Source of the DNA: Panorpa germanica
Lineage: Eukaryota; Arthropoda; Insecta; Mecoptera; Panorpidae
Direction of reading: 5' to 3'
Assembly: GCA_963678705.1 (NCBI GenBank)
Contig: OY783212.1
Span: 11,222,001-11,286,000 of the forward strand
DNA length: 64,000 bases
Both the position numbers and the translations under genes were made by a program. The notes beneath the pieces were generated by a model. The model was not told where the DNA came from. It searched no databases and saw only the letters and a program-made list of their open reading frames with translations. Positions 24,165-35,740 of the stretch are shown piece after piece (the stretch's first letter is position 1; each line of letters begins with the position of its first letter).

Positions 24165-27100
24165 ACATACCAGTGTGCTATTTTTCACCGTATTTTCATT
24201 TTAATCTTAACAGTAAATTTAAAATCGTTAAAATTATTAAACTTTTTGATAAAAGATTTATTTTTACGCATTATTTTGATATTTTCGATTATACTCAGAG
24301 ATTATTGAATTACTCAGTAAATAAAAAATATACCTTTTATTATTAAGAGGAAATAAAAAACGTGTTATGTGATGTTTTACCAGTAGAGGCGCTACTGTTT
24401 CACACAAGCACTAATATTAAGTTGTCTATACTTTTTACACAACACAATGTTTACTTGTTGTAGACTACAGAGTATTCTTCCCCTAGGCCGATAATGTACA
24501 CAAGGGAGCCTAGGTGCGAATAACTTCTCGTTCCCCATGTAGTGTTTTATTTTTTGGAAAACAAAAAAAAAATACACGTAATTTTTATAGCCTATAATCT
24601 ATAGAATATTTTTTAAGGTAGAAATTAATAACTGTAATAAATTAATAATTCTTGTTACAGGCCTAATATTAAATGAAACAAGTGGCATTCGAATAATTAT
24701 TCTAACTAAATAGGTAATTATATAACACGAAAAACCAAACTGATAAGCAAAAATATTGTTTAGAAATAAATATCACATCCGTTGACCATCAGAATCAACT
24801 AAACTCATATTCAGAAAGAATCTAAGAAAAACTATAAAGTATAAAGTAAAACTTTTAAACAACTAAAAAATATTTCCATATATAATATAATATATATTCA
24901 AGTAGTTTTCCTTCAGTTTTTCCTGTTTTTCTTTTGCTCCCACCTTCTACGCTACTTGTTAAAAAGTACTGCAATCTTTCTGCATGTACCGGGATAATTT
25001 GTCATAGGAATATAATTCAATTTTTATAATAAATTTAAAGTTATGAAACTTATAAAGACAGATAATATATATTGCGGTATAATGGTGTTGTAAAACCTTG
25101 TCTAGTTAATGTCAACCGCTGGAACTGCTGGAACTGGAGCTGGGGCTGGGGCTGAGGATGAGCTTCTTTCATATTTATTCATTGTATACAGTTGGATAAC
25201 CAAATGAATGTTTAATAATGTTTTATATAAATTTTACAAAAGAATTATTAACAACAAAACACAATTAACATATTAGCTACATAAATATTATGAAAACGTT
25301 AGTGTTTACACAAAAATAAGTCTTGTTCAAATTAAATGTACTTTATTGAGTGACTATTTATTCAATTAGTGAAGGAAGGATAACTATTGAAGACGACACT
25401 CAAAATACATCGCTTGAAACAAAATAGTGATTTTCTTTTATATGAAATGAAATGAATAAGATAAAATTCATTATCGTATTATAGATGTATATCGTTCTTA
25501 TAAACTCTTTTAAGAATAAGTCGTCGCTGAACTCTCGCAATTTGATCTATAATTTTGTATTAATGTAGTAATAAACTATTATATGAAATAAAATAACTAC
25601 CTATTATAATGTTCGTAGTTTTCAAAATGTTCCACCGTTTATATGAATAACGAATAAGAACGCGATATATTTTCAAGTGCGGGGCAGTAGTGCAAATCGC
25701 AAATTTCCAGTGGCGAGATGCATTGGGAATCAAAAACCAGAAATATGAAATATATAGAGATTTTTTCTTCGATTTATTTTTTCCATTTTTTCATATCGGT
25801 ACATGCTTTCACTGTCGATATGGATTTAGTAGTGAATGCTGCCATCTATGATGCAGGCTGTATTTTGGAATGTGTTTTTTTATAATATATAATTACTTCT
25901 GTGTGTAGCATCCACCAAAACCCTGGTTTGACATTTTATTAAAATTTGCGGTACTAACTGATAGATAACATTATCAATACACATAACAGATTTAGACGTC
26001 ATTTAATGTATCAAGACATCCCACTAAACACAGTTACGAGTGTTTATGTTTTATTTAACGAGTTATGTAACATTTTTCTTAAAAAGATATTCAAAAACAT
26101 ATAGTGTTGATGAAATAGTTTTTAAATTAAAAAAATGCAAAGGAAAAGTATTTACTTGTACATTGTCTCAAGTTGAGTTTCATTTTTTGTATACTTTTAA
26201 AACACATACTCGTATTCACACATACGTATACCGTTAAAGAATGAATGATGCATGCTTTTATACTCTTCATATTGTCACACGCTCTGCATTCATTTTGTAA
26301 AACTCATTGTCTTCCTCATAGAGTCCTCTGGCAGATCACAGATGAAAAGGCCAAGGCGGAACATAACTTGTATGTCTAGCGTACAAAGACGGTCTCTATC
26401 TGCATGTCAGGAATGGTCATTTGGTTGTAAACAAGAGCCAATTTAAAAATTAAGATATTAAGAAGAAAGATTAATTGAACTGTCACCACAATAGATTATT
26501 CTTAGTTTAATCGATGGATATAGGATAGAATAGATGAACTCAGTATTTAAAATATCCTAAAAATTAAAATAGAAAAAAAAAATGTATTCCTATAATGTTC
26601 AATGCCTAAATTATATGGCGCTGCTGGCGTGGTGCTTTGTTATATTTACCACTACACTACCAATTTATATTGGGTATTATATACAAGTATAAATAACAGT
26701 CTGCTTACCATTTCCTATAACGCGATTTTATACAGCATATTACATATTCAGCGCATTAAGAAAATTCTTCTGTATTCATTTCTCAAACTAATGACAATTT
26801 GTAGTTGTTATTTGATGCACTCTGAAGAAAAATATGTCATTAAATGTAAGCGGTGAACCTCTATTTGGTCAGCTCTGTTATATATGTAAAATTGCATCTT
26901 CACAAAATACAATACGTAATTGTGTACAGCATATATGTCTATATGTATGTGTACAATTATAAATAAGATTCAGAGGCCAAGTTCATACCAGACATAAATT
27001 AAAATAATACAGAAAATAGAACAAACAAATAATTATCTTATGAGAGTTTAAATATAGAATTACAAGTATGTTAATAATTATGTTTAAAACAAATACTTCA

Positions 27101-28631
27101 TTAAAATCTAATTATTCCAAGGTCATTTTTGCAAAATGTGAACTTATGACACAAAGACCCATTATACTAGTTTACTTTTGTAATTTAGACATAATTTGAA
27201 AAATGCCAAAAATATGTGTCGAAAAACAATACAAGATAAATATAGCACGATATAAGGTAACTGCATTTTGATAATAAGACAAATTGTTTGTAAAGCTTCG
27301 TAAGAATACTCGTACTATATAAAAGCGAATTTCAATCGAATGTTAATTTCTGTTAAAAGATCCGGCTATGAACGTTTTATGTTCCAGGTGTTTTAGAGTT
27401 AAAACAAAAAATAATTTCGTTTCACAAGTGATACTAATTACTTCAGTGCATGTGAACGGAATATTTTATTCGTTACTAAAAATGCTACCAACTCTAAAAA
27501 AAAAATTAAGATGCTGTAAAATGGAAGATAAAAATTCAAAATTAAAAAACTGGTTTTAATATTCAAACCACATTAGCAATAAGATTTTGATTAGTGGATT
27601 CAAACTAAGTTACGTAGATTAAATAGTATTATCATCTTTGAATTCATTATTTGCACATAAATTACATCTATTAAATAGTTTAAATGAATAAAACGAAGTA
27701 CATACATTTTGATTCGAAACAAATTGAAAGTAAATAATTTCGTGTACGTTTTGCTTACATAAAATATTACATGTATTCCATCCATGTTTTGTAGTTATGA
27801 GGTTATATACAACCTCTTATTATGTAATTGTTTCAATTGTATGTAATAGCATACTAAGAACTTCAATTATGTCTACAAGTCAATTTACAAATAAAACAGT
27901 AATTTTGAAAACCCTTTTGCTGTTCCGTCTGTCACTTTGAGTCACAATTGAGTGTCATTATCTTTACCACTGAGTACGGACTGTGTACGTACGCGTAGAA
28001 CAAGTTCTCAAGTTATGTAAATTAATCTTTAAAATACTTTACCAGCAAATATTTTATGAGTATTTTAAAATTGAGCGTTGAAGTGTCTTTACAACTACTT
28101 AAACTTTAGATAAATATTTTATTGTAAAACTGATTTGTTAAAGAAAAATATATTTTATTATAAAATGGAATCTGACAACACAGAACATGGAATGAATGTC
28201 CACTGGCAACACAGTGATACGAGCGTTATGAAAATCAAATCTCAGTGTTACTCGATCAGAAATGAACAAAAAATTAAATAAGAATAATATATTGCAACAA
28301 GAATAACTGAAAACATAGATGACAGAATGTGTAATACATATTGGCGTACAGTATAAAGTATAGGTTATGTTTTTCATCATTGCTATAAATCAAATGTCAA
28401 TCATTTTTTAGGTTATAATAATAACTGAGTTCCTGCAAAACACACAACATGAATGTTAATTTAGATTCATGTAATAATTTACTTAAAAAAACCTAGTAGT
28501 ATTTATTTATTGTAGATTGAATTTTGTTTTGATGTTGTGACGAATATGGTAATGCACAAAAGAGTAGATTTATTATCAAAAAAGTAGTAAAAAATAAGTA
28601 GCAAAATGTAGCATAATAGGTAGAATCGTAG
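24165..28631. other. AT-rich non-coding stretch
   Basis: No gene is supported; frames of 60-84 codons are AT-rich and without domains. It holds a GGAACTG/GGGGCTG patch at 25119-25157, a weak CTCF-like word on the minus strand at 25850-25838, and a near-palindrome CAGTAGAGGCGCTACTG at 24381-24397. TACTCGTA occurs at 26207 and 27307. Confidence 0.4.
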
Positions 28632-28670
28632 ATAATTCCCTAAATACCGTAACTGTATTTAGGGAATTAT
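28632..28670. repeat. Perfect 16-bp stem hairpin
   Basis: ATAATTCCCTAAATAC (28632-28647) pairs without mismatch with 28655-28670 across the loop CGTAACT. The longest perfect hairpin with a short loop that I noticed. It may be the core of a tiny inverted-repeat element or a structured RNA; nothing around it decides. Confidence 0.75.
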
Positions 28671-29792
28671 AAGTATTTGATGTTGATTTAACATTTTTGA
28701 CGAAAGAAATGTATTCCTTGTTTAGTACTACTAGAATAATTAGAACCTTTTTGAATTAATAGAATAATAAAATGATATATTTTGGAAATTTACAATCATT
28801 GAAGTCATTGGAGTCATACCATACGAAATTAAAACCAAACGAAAACAAGAATGTGTATCTTGAAAAGGCAAAATTCGAAATGTGTATAAAAGAAAAGGTT
28901 ATCAACCAAAGAAAAAGTAGAATTATGCCTGAGAAAAATTAAATTTTTAAAAAAAGATGGCTCTAAAAATCTGATTTCAATCCTAAGAAATAGGGAGTCG
29001 CAAAAAAATAATCTCATCTACCTCAACTTAAAGTTATTGTAAGGTGGTATCACATTATAACTTACATATAATAATAACTGATCAAACCAATGGTTTTTTA
29101 AAAATCTAGTTCAACAATATTAAAAGTATATAATTTTATACAAGAAAGATGGTATATATTAAAATCACATAAAGAGTATAAACAATATAAGAATTTTCAT
29201 TAAAAGTTTTTCATAGTTTTTAAAAGTTAAACTTTTTCACTGTCTTGTACTAACTTACTTTTGAAGCTCAAAGTACGAGTACATACACACACACACGTAA
29301 TGCTTTGCGTTTCTCATTTTGCATCCGTATTTGTTTTTCGTACGAAACAAGCTGCAACCCTCAACGACAGGGTTTGCAAACATAACGAATACGTAAACTA
29401 AGACATGTTCCTTATTTTAATAGGTTTACTTATTTGATCATTTTAACGCGAATATAGTTGTTTCTTTAATTTTTTAATAACGATGCTTTAAATATTTGTT
29501 TATAATATCGAAAACTAATATAATTAAATATTGAACATGAAAAAGTGTGAAATTTTGTAACAGGATTTTTTAAGTTTTATAACGTAAACTTGTTCAATAT
29601 TTTCTGCAATTGAAAAGAAAGTAAATAGAAAAATGCAAAAACACTTTTTAAAATTTTCAGATTCTAATAAAATAATGAATTTTTTCAAGAGTATAATCCA
29701 TTTCTTTCAATAGAATTATCAAATGCATATAGAATATTATACATACCGCTAACACAGTTATATGTTTTTATTTAACTTAACAAAAATGATCC
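28671..29792. other. AT-rich non-coding stretch
   Basis: Nothing recognised apart from a CA run at 29283-29296 and TACGAGTA at 29274. Confidence 0.4.
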
Positions 29793-29865
29793 GTTACGTG
29801 AACAATTTTACCTATTATATACAACGTTTTGTAACCTATTTTTTGACTTGTTGAAAAATAAGTCT
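29793..29865 (+). repeat. Dispersed repeat fragment, copy 1
   Basis: Alignable to 45329-45402: GTTACGTGAAC versus GTTACGTAAAC, ACGTTTTGTAACCTATTTT versus ACATTTTGTGACCTATTTT, and TTGAAAAATAAGTCT versus TTGAAAAATAAATCT. About 75% identical by eye. Unknown family. Confidence 0.45.
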
Positions 29866-30992
29866 ACGTTTTTGTCTATTGATATAATCATAAAACTTCT
29901 TAAGAATTATGGAATCTTAAGAACCTCCTTTGTCTAATTCCATCTAAAAATTAAAGGCTTTTAAAATAAATATAAAATAATAAAGTAAGTCTCCCTTAGA
30001 TTATCAAATTTGTTTCAATAAAATATTATATGAATGTAAGGTGAATGTTTTTTATGTTGAAAATTTTAAGTCCTGGAAGTAAAATAAATGATTTGTAAAA
30101 TATTTCAAATGAAGCGAAATAAAATTCGACATTCGACTAATTCAGCACGTTGCTATCGTTGCAGATAACATTTACTGCAATCCATGTTTATCGTAAAAAC
30201 AATTCATTAATGAGGCTCTTATTTTTTTAAACTTTTAAATATAATTTATAGAAAAATGTTCTTTTTACCACCAGACTATTTCCTTCGGAACTTTTAAGTA
30301 GAATTTAAAATACTGGTTGCCAACCCCTGTAGAGTTTTGTATTCCAGAACGTTTCATTCAAACAAAGTTTGTTTAAGTCTAAGCATAGACGGGATGTATT
30401 GTAATTTAATATGAAAATACGTAAGAAATCTTCGTGTAATCGAATTATCAGTATTCCATGTAAATCAGATGCACCATACCACTAAGAACAATGTGAGAAA
30501 CTTGTGTGAAAAAATGTATTCAAAAGAGACAATGAAATGATGGTACCCGCATGATGTCATGTGATGAAAGAAATACTGGATTGAAGGTTAAAAAAGTTGA
30601 AATTAAATCGAATCAACTGTGAACTGTGAAGGGCGTGTCACGACGATTCGATAAAAAAAAATAACCAGGCCGTTACCGAAAAGTGACAACTTTAAAATTA
30701 AAAAAGTTTCTTAAATTGATTTACAAATTTTTATTTTTGGGGACGAACCAAAATCAATCATTGTAACTTGTAACGAGATAATTCATATTCTTTTAAAGTT
30801 TTACAATTGAAAATTTCATTTCTTTCTAAAAATAATAATAAACGTAATTCTTTACGTAGACTTGAAAGTAGTTATTTTATATTATTTTATAATTATGTCA
30901 GCTGCTGCGAACTTAACATCTTGGAAGAATATCGTCATCTTAAAAGATATTCGCCGAAAATCGTGTATACTCGGACATTTGTCAAACGATTA
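29866..30992. other. AT-rich non-coding stretch left of the foldback element
   Basis: No gene. The sequence immediately left of the element (30993-31000, TCAAACAG) is one copy of its target duplication. Confidence 0.45.
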
Positions 30993-31000
30993 TCAAACAG
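30993..31000. repeat. Target-site duplication, left
   Basis: TCAAACAG, identical to 37630-37637, directly abutting the inverted termini ACGTCAGAG. Confidence 0.9.
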
Positions 31001-31020
31001 ACGTCAGAGAAGTTAGCAGT

Positions 31021-31081
31021 CCCAGATGTTGGCAGTCTGGATGTTGGCAGTCCCGATGTTGGCCGTCCGATGTTGGCGGTC
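31021..31081 (+). repeat. Subterminal ATGTTGGCAGT subrepeats, left end
   Basis: Four successive, slightly different units of 14-17 bp (ATGTTGGCAGTCTGG, ATGTTGGCAGTCCCG, ATGTTGGCCGTCCG, ATGTTGGCGGTC). The inverse copy lies at 37549-37609. Subterminal repeats of this kind are common transposase-binding sites; that role is inferred here. Confidence 0.8.
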
Positions 31082-31263
31082 TAAGGCAATATTAATAATC
31101 GGAATTATAGCTGTCAAATGAAAACTAAACAAGTTTATATTAAAATTATTACAAATACAGAATGAAATAAGAGTAAATAACCATTAGTTGCCATATATTA
31201 GTATATATATATAACTATTTTGAAGATAGGAGTCATTAAAGTTAGTGTAATATTTATATATAT

Positions 31264-34000
31264 ATAGGTAATTGCGACTATCAAACACCTCGAAAAAAAC
31301 ATATATTACACTACAGCCCAATGACACAATTTGGCATGTGCATTAAGTATAGATTGTAGATTAATAATTTACTGTCAAATGTTGTAGTCCACCCATTGGA
31401 TTCGGAGCTACGAGTCTTTGAACTTAATGTTTTATTCATATAAATACAGGTAGTTGCGACTATCAAACACCTCAAAAAAAACATATATTACACTACAGCT
31501 GAATGACACAATTTAGCATGTGCATTAAGTATAGTATGTAGATTAATAATTTACTGTCAAATGTTGTAGTCCACCCATTGGATTCGGAGCTACGAGTCTT
31601 TGAACTTAATGTTTTATTCATATAATTACAGGTAGTTGCGACTATCAAACACCTCAAAAAAAATGTATATTACACTACAGCTGAATGACACAATTTAGCA
31701 TGTGCATTAAGTATAGTATGTAGATTAATAATTTACTGTCAAATGTTGTAGTCCACCCATTGGATTCGGAGCTACGAGTCTTTGAACTTAATGTTTTATT
31801 CATATAATTACAGGTAGTTGCGACTATCAAACACCTCAAAAAAACATATATTACACTACAGCTGAATGACACAATTTATCATGTGTATAGAGTATAGTAT
31901 GTAGATTAATAATTTACTGTCAAATGTTAAAGTCCACCTATTAGATTCGGAGCTACGAGTCTTTGAACTTAATGTTTTATTCATATAATTACAGGTAGTT
32001 GCGACTATCAAACACCTCGAAAAAAACATATATTACACTACAGCTGAATGACACAATTTAGCATGTGCATTAAGTATAGTATGTAGATTAATAATTTACT
32101 GTCAAATGTTGTAGTCCACCCATTGGATTCGGAGCTACGAGTCTTTGAACTTAATGTTTTATTCATATAATTACAGGTAGTTGCGACTATCAAACACCTC
32201 AAAAAAAATGTATATTACACTACAGCTGAATGACACAATTTAGCATGTGCATTAAGTATAGTATGTAGATTAATAATTTACTGTCAAATGTTGTAGTCCA
32301 CCCATTGGATTCGGAGCTACGAGTCTTTGAACTTAATGTTTTATTCATATAATTACAGGTAGTTGCGACTATCAAACACCTCGAAAAAAACATATATTAC
32401 ACTACAGCTGATTGACACAATTTAGCATGTGCATTAAGTATAGATTGTAGATTAATAATTTACTGTCAAATGTTAAAGTCCACCTATTGGATTCGGAGCT
32501 ACGAGTCTTTGAAGTTAATGTTTTAGTCATAAATATACAGGTAGATGCGACTATGAAATACCTCGAAAAAAATGTATATTACACTACAGCCCAATGACAC
32601 AATTTAGCATGTGCATTAAGTATAGTATGTAGATTAATAATTTACTGTCAAATGTTGTAGTCCACCCATTGGATTCGGAGCTACGAGTCTTTGAACTTAA
32701 TGTTTTATTCATATAATTACAGGTAGTTGCGACTATCAAACACCTCAAAAAAAATGTATATTACACTACAGCTGAATGACACAATTTAGCATGTGCATTA
32801 AGTATAGTATGTAGATTAATAATTTACTGTCAAATGTTGTAGTCCACCCATTGGATTCGGAGCTACGAGTCTTTGAACTTAATGTTTTATTCATATAATT
32901 ACAGGTAGTTGCGACTATCAAACACCTCGAAAAAAACATATATTACACTACAGCTGATTGACACAATTTAGCATGTGCATTAAGTATAGATTGTAGATTA
33001 ATAATTTACTGTCAAATGTTAAAGTCCACCTATTGGATTCGGAGCTACGAGTCTTTGAAGTTAATGTTTTAGTCATAAATATACAGGTAGATGCGACTAT
33101 GAAATACCTCGAAAAAAATGTATATTACACTACAGCCCAATGACACAATTTAGCATGTGCATTAAGTATAGTATGTAGATTAATAATTTACTGTCAAATG
33201 TTGTAGTCCACCCATTGGATTCGGAGCTACGAGTCTTTGAACTTAATGTTTTATTCATATAATTACAGGTAGTTGCGACTATCAAACACCTCAAAAAAAA
33301 TGTATAATACACTACAGCTGAATGACACAATTTAGCATGTGCATTAAGTATAGTATGTAGATTAATAATTTACTGTCAAATGTTGTAGTCCACCCATTGG
33401 ATTCGGAGCTACGAGTCTTTGAACTTAATGTTTTATTCATATAATTACAGGTAGTTGCGACTATCAAACACCTCGAAAAAAACATATATTACACTACAGC
33501 TGATTGACACAATTTAGCATGTGCATTAAGTATAGATTGTAGATTAATAATTTACTGTCAAATGTTAAAGTCCACCTATTGGATTCGGAGCTACGAGTCT
33601 TTGAATTTAATGTTTTAGTCATAAATATACAGGTAGATGCGACTATGAAATACCTCGAAAAAAATGTATATTACACTACAGCCCAATGACACAATTTAGC
33701 ATGTGCATTAAGTACAGATTGTAGATTAATAATTTACTGTCAAATGTTAAAGTCCACCTATTGGATTCGGAGCTACGAGTCTTTGAACTTAATGTTTTAT
33801 TCATATGTATGCAGGTAGATGCAACTATCAAACACCTCGAAAAAAAAAATATATTACACTACAGCTCAATGATACAATTTGGCATGTGCATTAAGTATAG
33901 ATTGTAGATTAATAATTTACTGTCAAATGTTAAAATCCACCTATTGGATTCGAAGGTAGGAGTCTTTGAGGTTAGTGTTTTATTTATATATGCAGGTAAG
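31264..34000 (+). repeat. 182-bp tandem array, left arm (about 15 units)
   Basis: Units begin near 31274, 31457, 31638 and so on every 181-183 bp to about 33824. Conserved words are GCGACTATCAAACACCTC, ACTACAGCTGAATGACACAA, TTTACTGTCAAATGTTGTAG and GGATTCGGAGCTACGAGTCT. Two main variants alternate: GTTGTAGTCCACCCATTGG against GTTAAAGTCCACCTATTGG, and GTTGCGACTATCAAACACC against GATGCGACTATGAAATACC. Within 32341-33978 three units form a 546-bp higher-order repeat. The last unit is more diverged. Confidence 0.92.
32341..33978 (+). repeat. 546-bp higher-order repeat, three copies
   Basis: TTATTCATATAATTACAGGT occurs at 32341, 32887 and 33433, exactly 546 bp apart, and the rare variant GTCATAAATATACAGGTAGA occurs at 32526, 33072 and 33618, also 546 bp apart. 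The first two copies look almost identical base for base. The third drifts after about 33700. No such higher-order pattern is seen in the right arm. Confidence 0.88.
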
Positions 34001-34300
34001 AGAAGTTAATAAAATCCTTGAATCTTTATCATATTTTGATTTATATATAAATTTATATTTATTAATTTAGCTATTATTACAATAACTAATTAGGATGATT
34101 TTTAACAAAAAAAAATTAAAAAGAATTTATCTTCCCTGGAATTGACCCCCATACTGTAAGTTTGAAAGATATAAACGTTCTCACTACATTAGCAGTGCTT
34201 GTTAGTAATGTTTGTTAAGGCGTATATTCACAGTAATGTAGTATATATGATGTTTAAGCCACTAAATATTCCTTTGTGCAGGGATACGCAAATTCCTGAC
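34001..34300 (-). repeat. Inner arm module, left (single copy)
   Basis: Follows the array and pairs with the right inner arm. GAAGTTAATAAAATCCTTGA to GACCCCCATACTGTAAG matches 35565-35740 in inverse, and AAAGATATAAACGTTCTCAC to GCAAATTCCTGAC matches 35208-35365 in inverse. Its tRNA-like part is degenerate: the A box reads TAATGTAGTGA and the B box has lost a T on the minus strand. Confidence 0.8.
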
Positions 34301-35207
34301 TTTTTTTTAATATTTTTAAGTGTTAAGTGTTTTCTAGTATTAATTTTGTTATTTATTGGTGGTTTTTGCCAAGGGTAAAAATTGTGCTACAAAGTTGAAT
34401 TTTGTATGTGTGCTAAATTTGGTACCTTATTTACAAATCGAAAAGAAATCTTAAATTGTGAAAAAAGAAGTTAGTCAAATTATGAATAAATTGAAAATAT
34501 TTTATATTTTGTTGGAAAAAATATATTCTTTTAGTCAGTTTATATGAAAAAATAGTGTTGTTATATGTAAAATTAATATAGAACGAGTTAAATATTTCAA
34601 TTTAAAAATAGAATTCAAATTTGAAATGAATTTCAATTTATAAGCAAAAGACAGACGTCCCTTTCGACGGGGATAAACGCTAATATTTCTAAATATTTCA
34701 TAAATATTTCAAAATTTAACGCAAAGGGGACATTATTTATTACACTAATAAAATAATAAATAGAATAGCTAGTGCTCCTCTAGCTCTATCCTTTTTTAAC
34801 ACATTGCAGTTAGCGCTATTGCTTTGAGAAGATACACTAAATAGTTATGCCCAGCTGCTTCCACTCCAACACAACTACAATTGTTTTCTGTGTATTACAA
34901 AATTACTGAGATGTGGTTTTAAAAATGTATTAAAATATAATAACTAGGTGATCAACAAGAAATATATATTTATTAATAAAATATAAGAGTCTATTATTAA
35001 TAAAATAGTTTATTAATAAATATAAGAGAAAATATAATATAAGATGCAAACTTACAAAAAGTAACACAAATAAAACATATAATAGAACTACTAAGAAAAC
35101 AGCAATGGCAATTTATTAACTCTATTTTTAATTTAACATATACCTAAATAGATATATACCTAAAAATGCAAAAAGTAAAGATTTGACTGGCTGAACGAAA
35201 AAATTAA
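34301..35207. other. Central loop of the foldback element
   Basis: About 900 bp of single-copy, AT-rich sequence between the arms. No frame of useful length, no transposase motif and no polyadenylation-linked gene structure is visible. Confidence 0.7.
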
Positions 35208-35740
35208 GTCGGTAATTTGCGTATGCATATTCAACAAAGAAATGTTTAGTGGTATAAACATCACATATATCTATATATATTAGTTTAAATATATGCCTTA
35301 ACATATCTTCCCAACAAGCGCTGGTAGCGTAGTGGAAACGTTTATATCTTTCAAACTAACAGTACGGGGTTCAATTCCACAGAAGGGGGAAATTTTTCTT
35401 TTTTTTTGTAAGCAATCATAATAATTAGTTATTGTAATGATAGCTAAATTAATAAATATAAATTTATATATAAATAATTATATAAATTATAATACGATAG
35501 AGTTTCAAGGATTTCATTAACTTCGCTTGAATGTATATATAAACAAAATACTACATTCAAAGACTTACAGTATGGGGGTCAATTCCAGAGAAGATAAATT
35601 CTTTTTAATTTTTTTTGTTAAAAATCATCCTAATTAGTTATTGTAATAATAGCTAAATTAATAAATATAAATTTATATATAAATCAAAATATGATAAAGT
35701 TTCAAGGATTTTATTAACTTCTCTTACCTGCATATATAAA
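35208..35740 (+). repeat. Inner arm module, right (AT module duplicated)
   Basis: Contains the tRNA-like segment, then the AT-rich module twice: 35390-35530 and 35585-35725 share AGTTATTGTAATRATAGCTA (R = A or G) and AATAAATATAAATTTATATA. The left arm has this module once, so a duplication on the right or a loss on the left has occurred. Confidence 0.75.
35316..35387 (+). ncRNA. tRNA-like segment with Pol III A and B boxes
   Basis: TAGCGTAGTGG at 35325-35335 matches the A-box consensus and GGTTCAATTCC at 35368-35378 matches the B box, 32 bases apart, as in a tRNA head. The acceptor and T-arm stems do not pair properly, so it is not a functional tRNA gene. It is most likely a tRNA-derived (SINE-like) piece carried inside the element. 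It could still recruit RNA polymerase III. A TTTTTCTTTTTTTTT tract at 35393-35407 would stop such a transcript early. Confidence 0.55.

Noticed and set aside
33985..34000. TATGCAG/GTAAGAG as a splice site
   Set aside because: Lies in the foldback arm, lacks a pyrimidine tract and is mirrored in the other arm.
35316..35387. Functional tRNA gene
   Set aside because: Boxes are present, but acceptor and T stems do not pair and the segment lies inside a repeated module.
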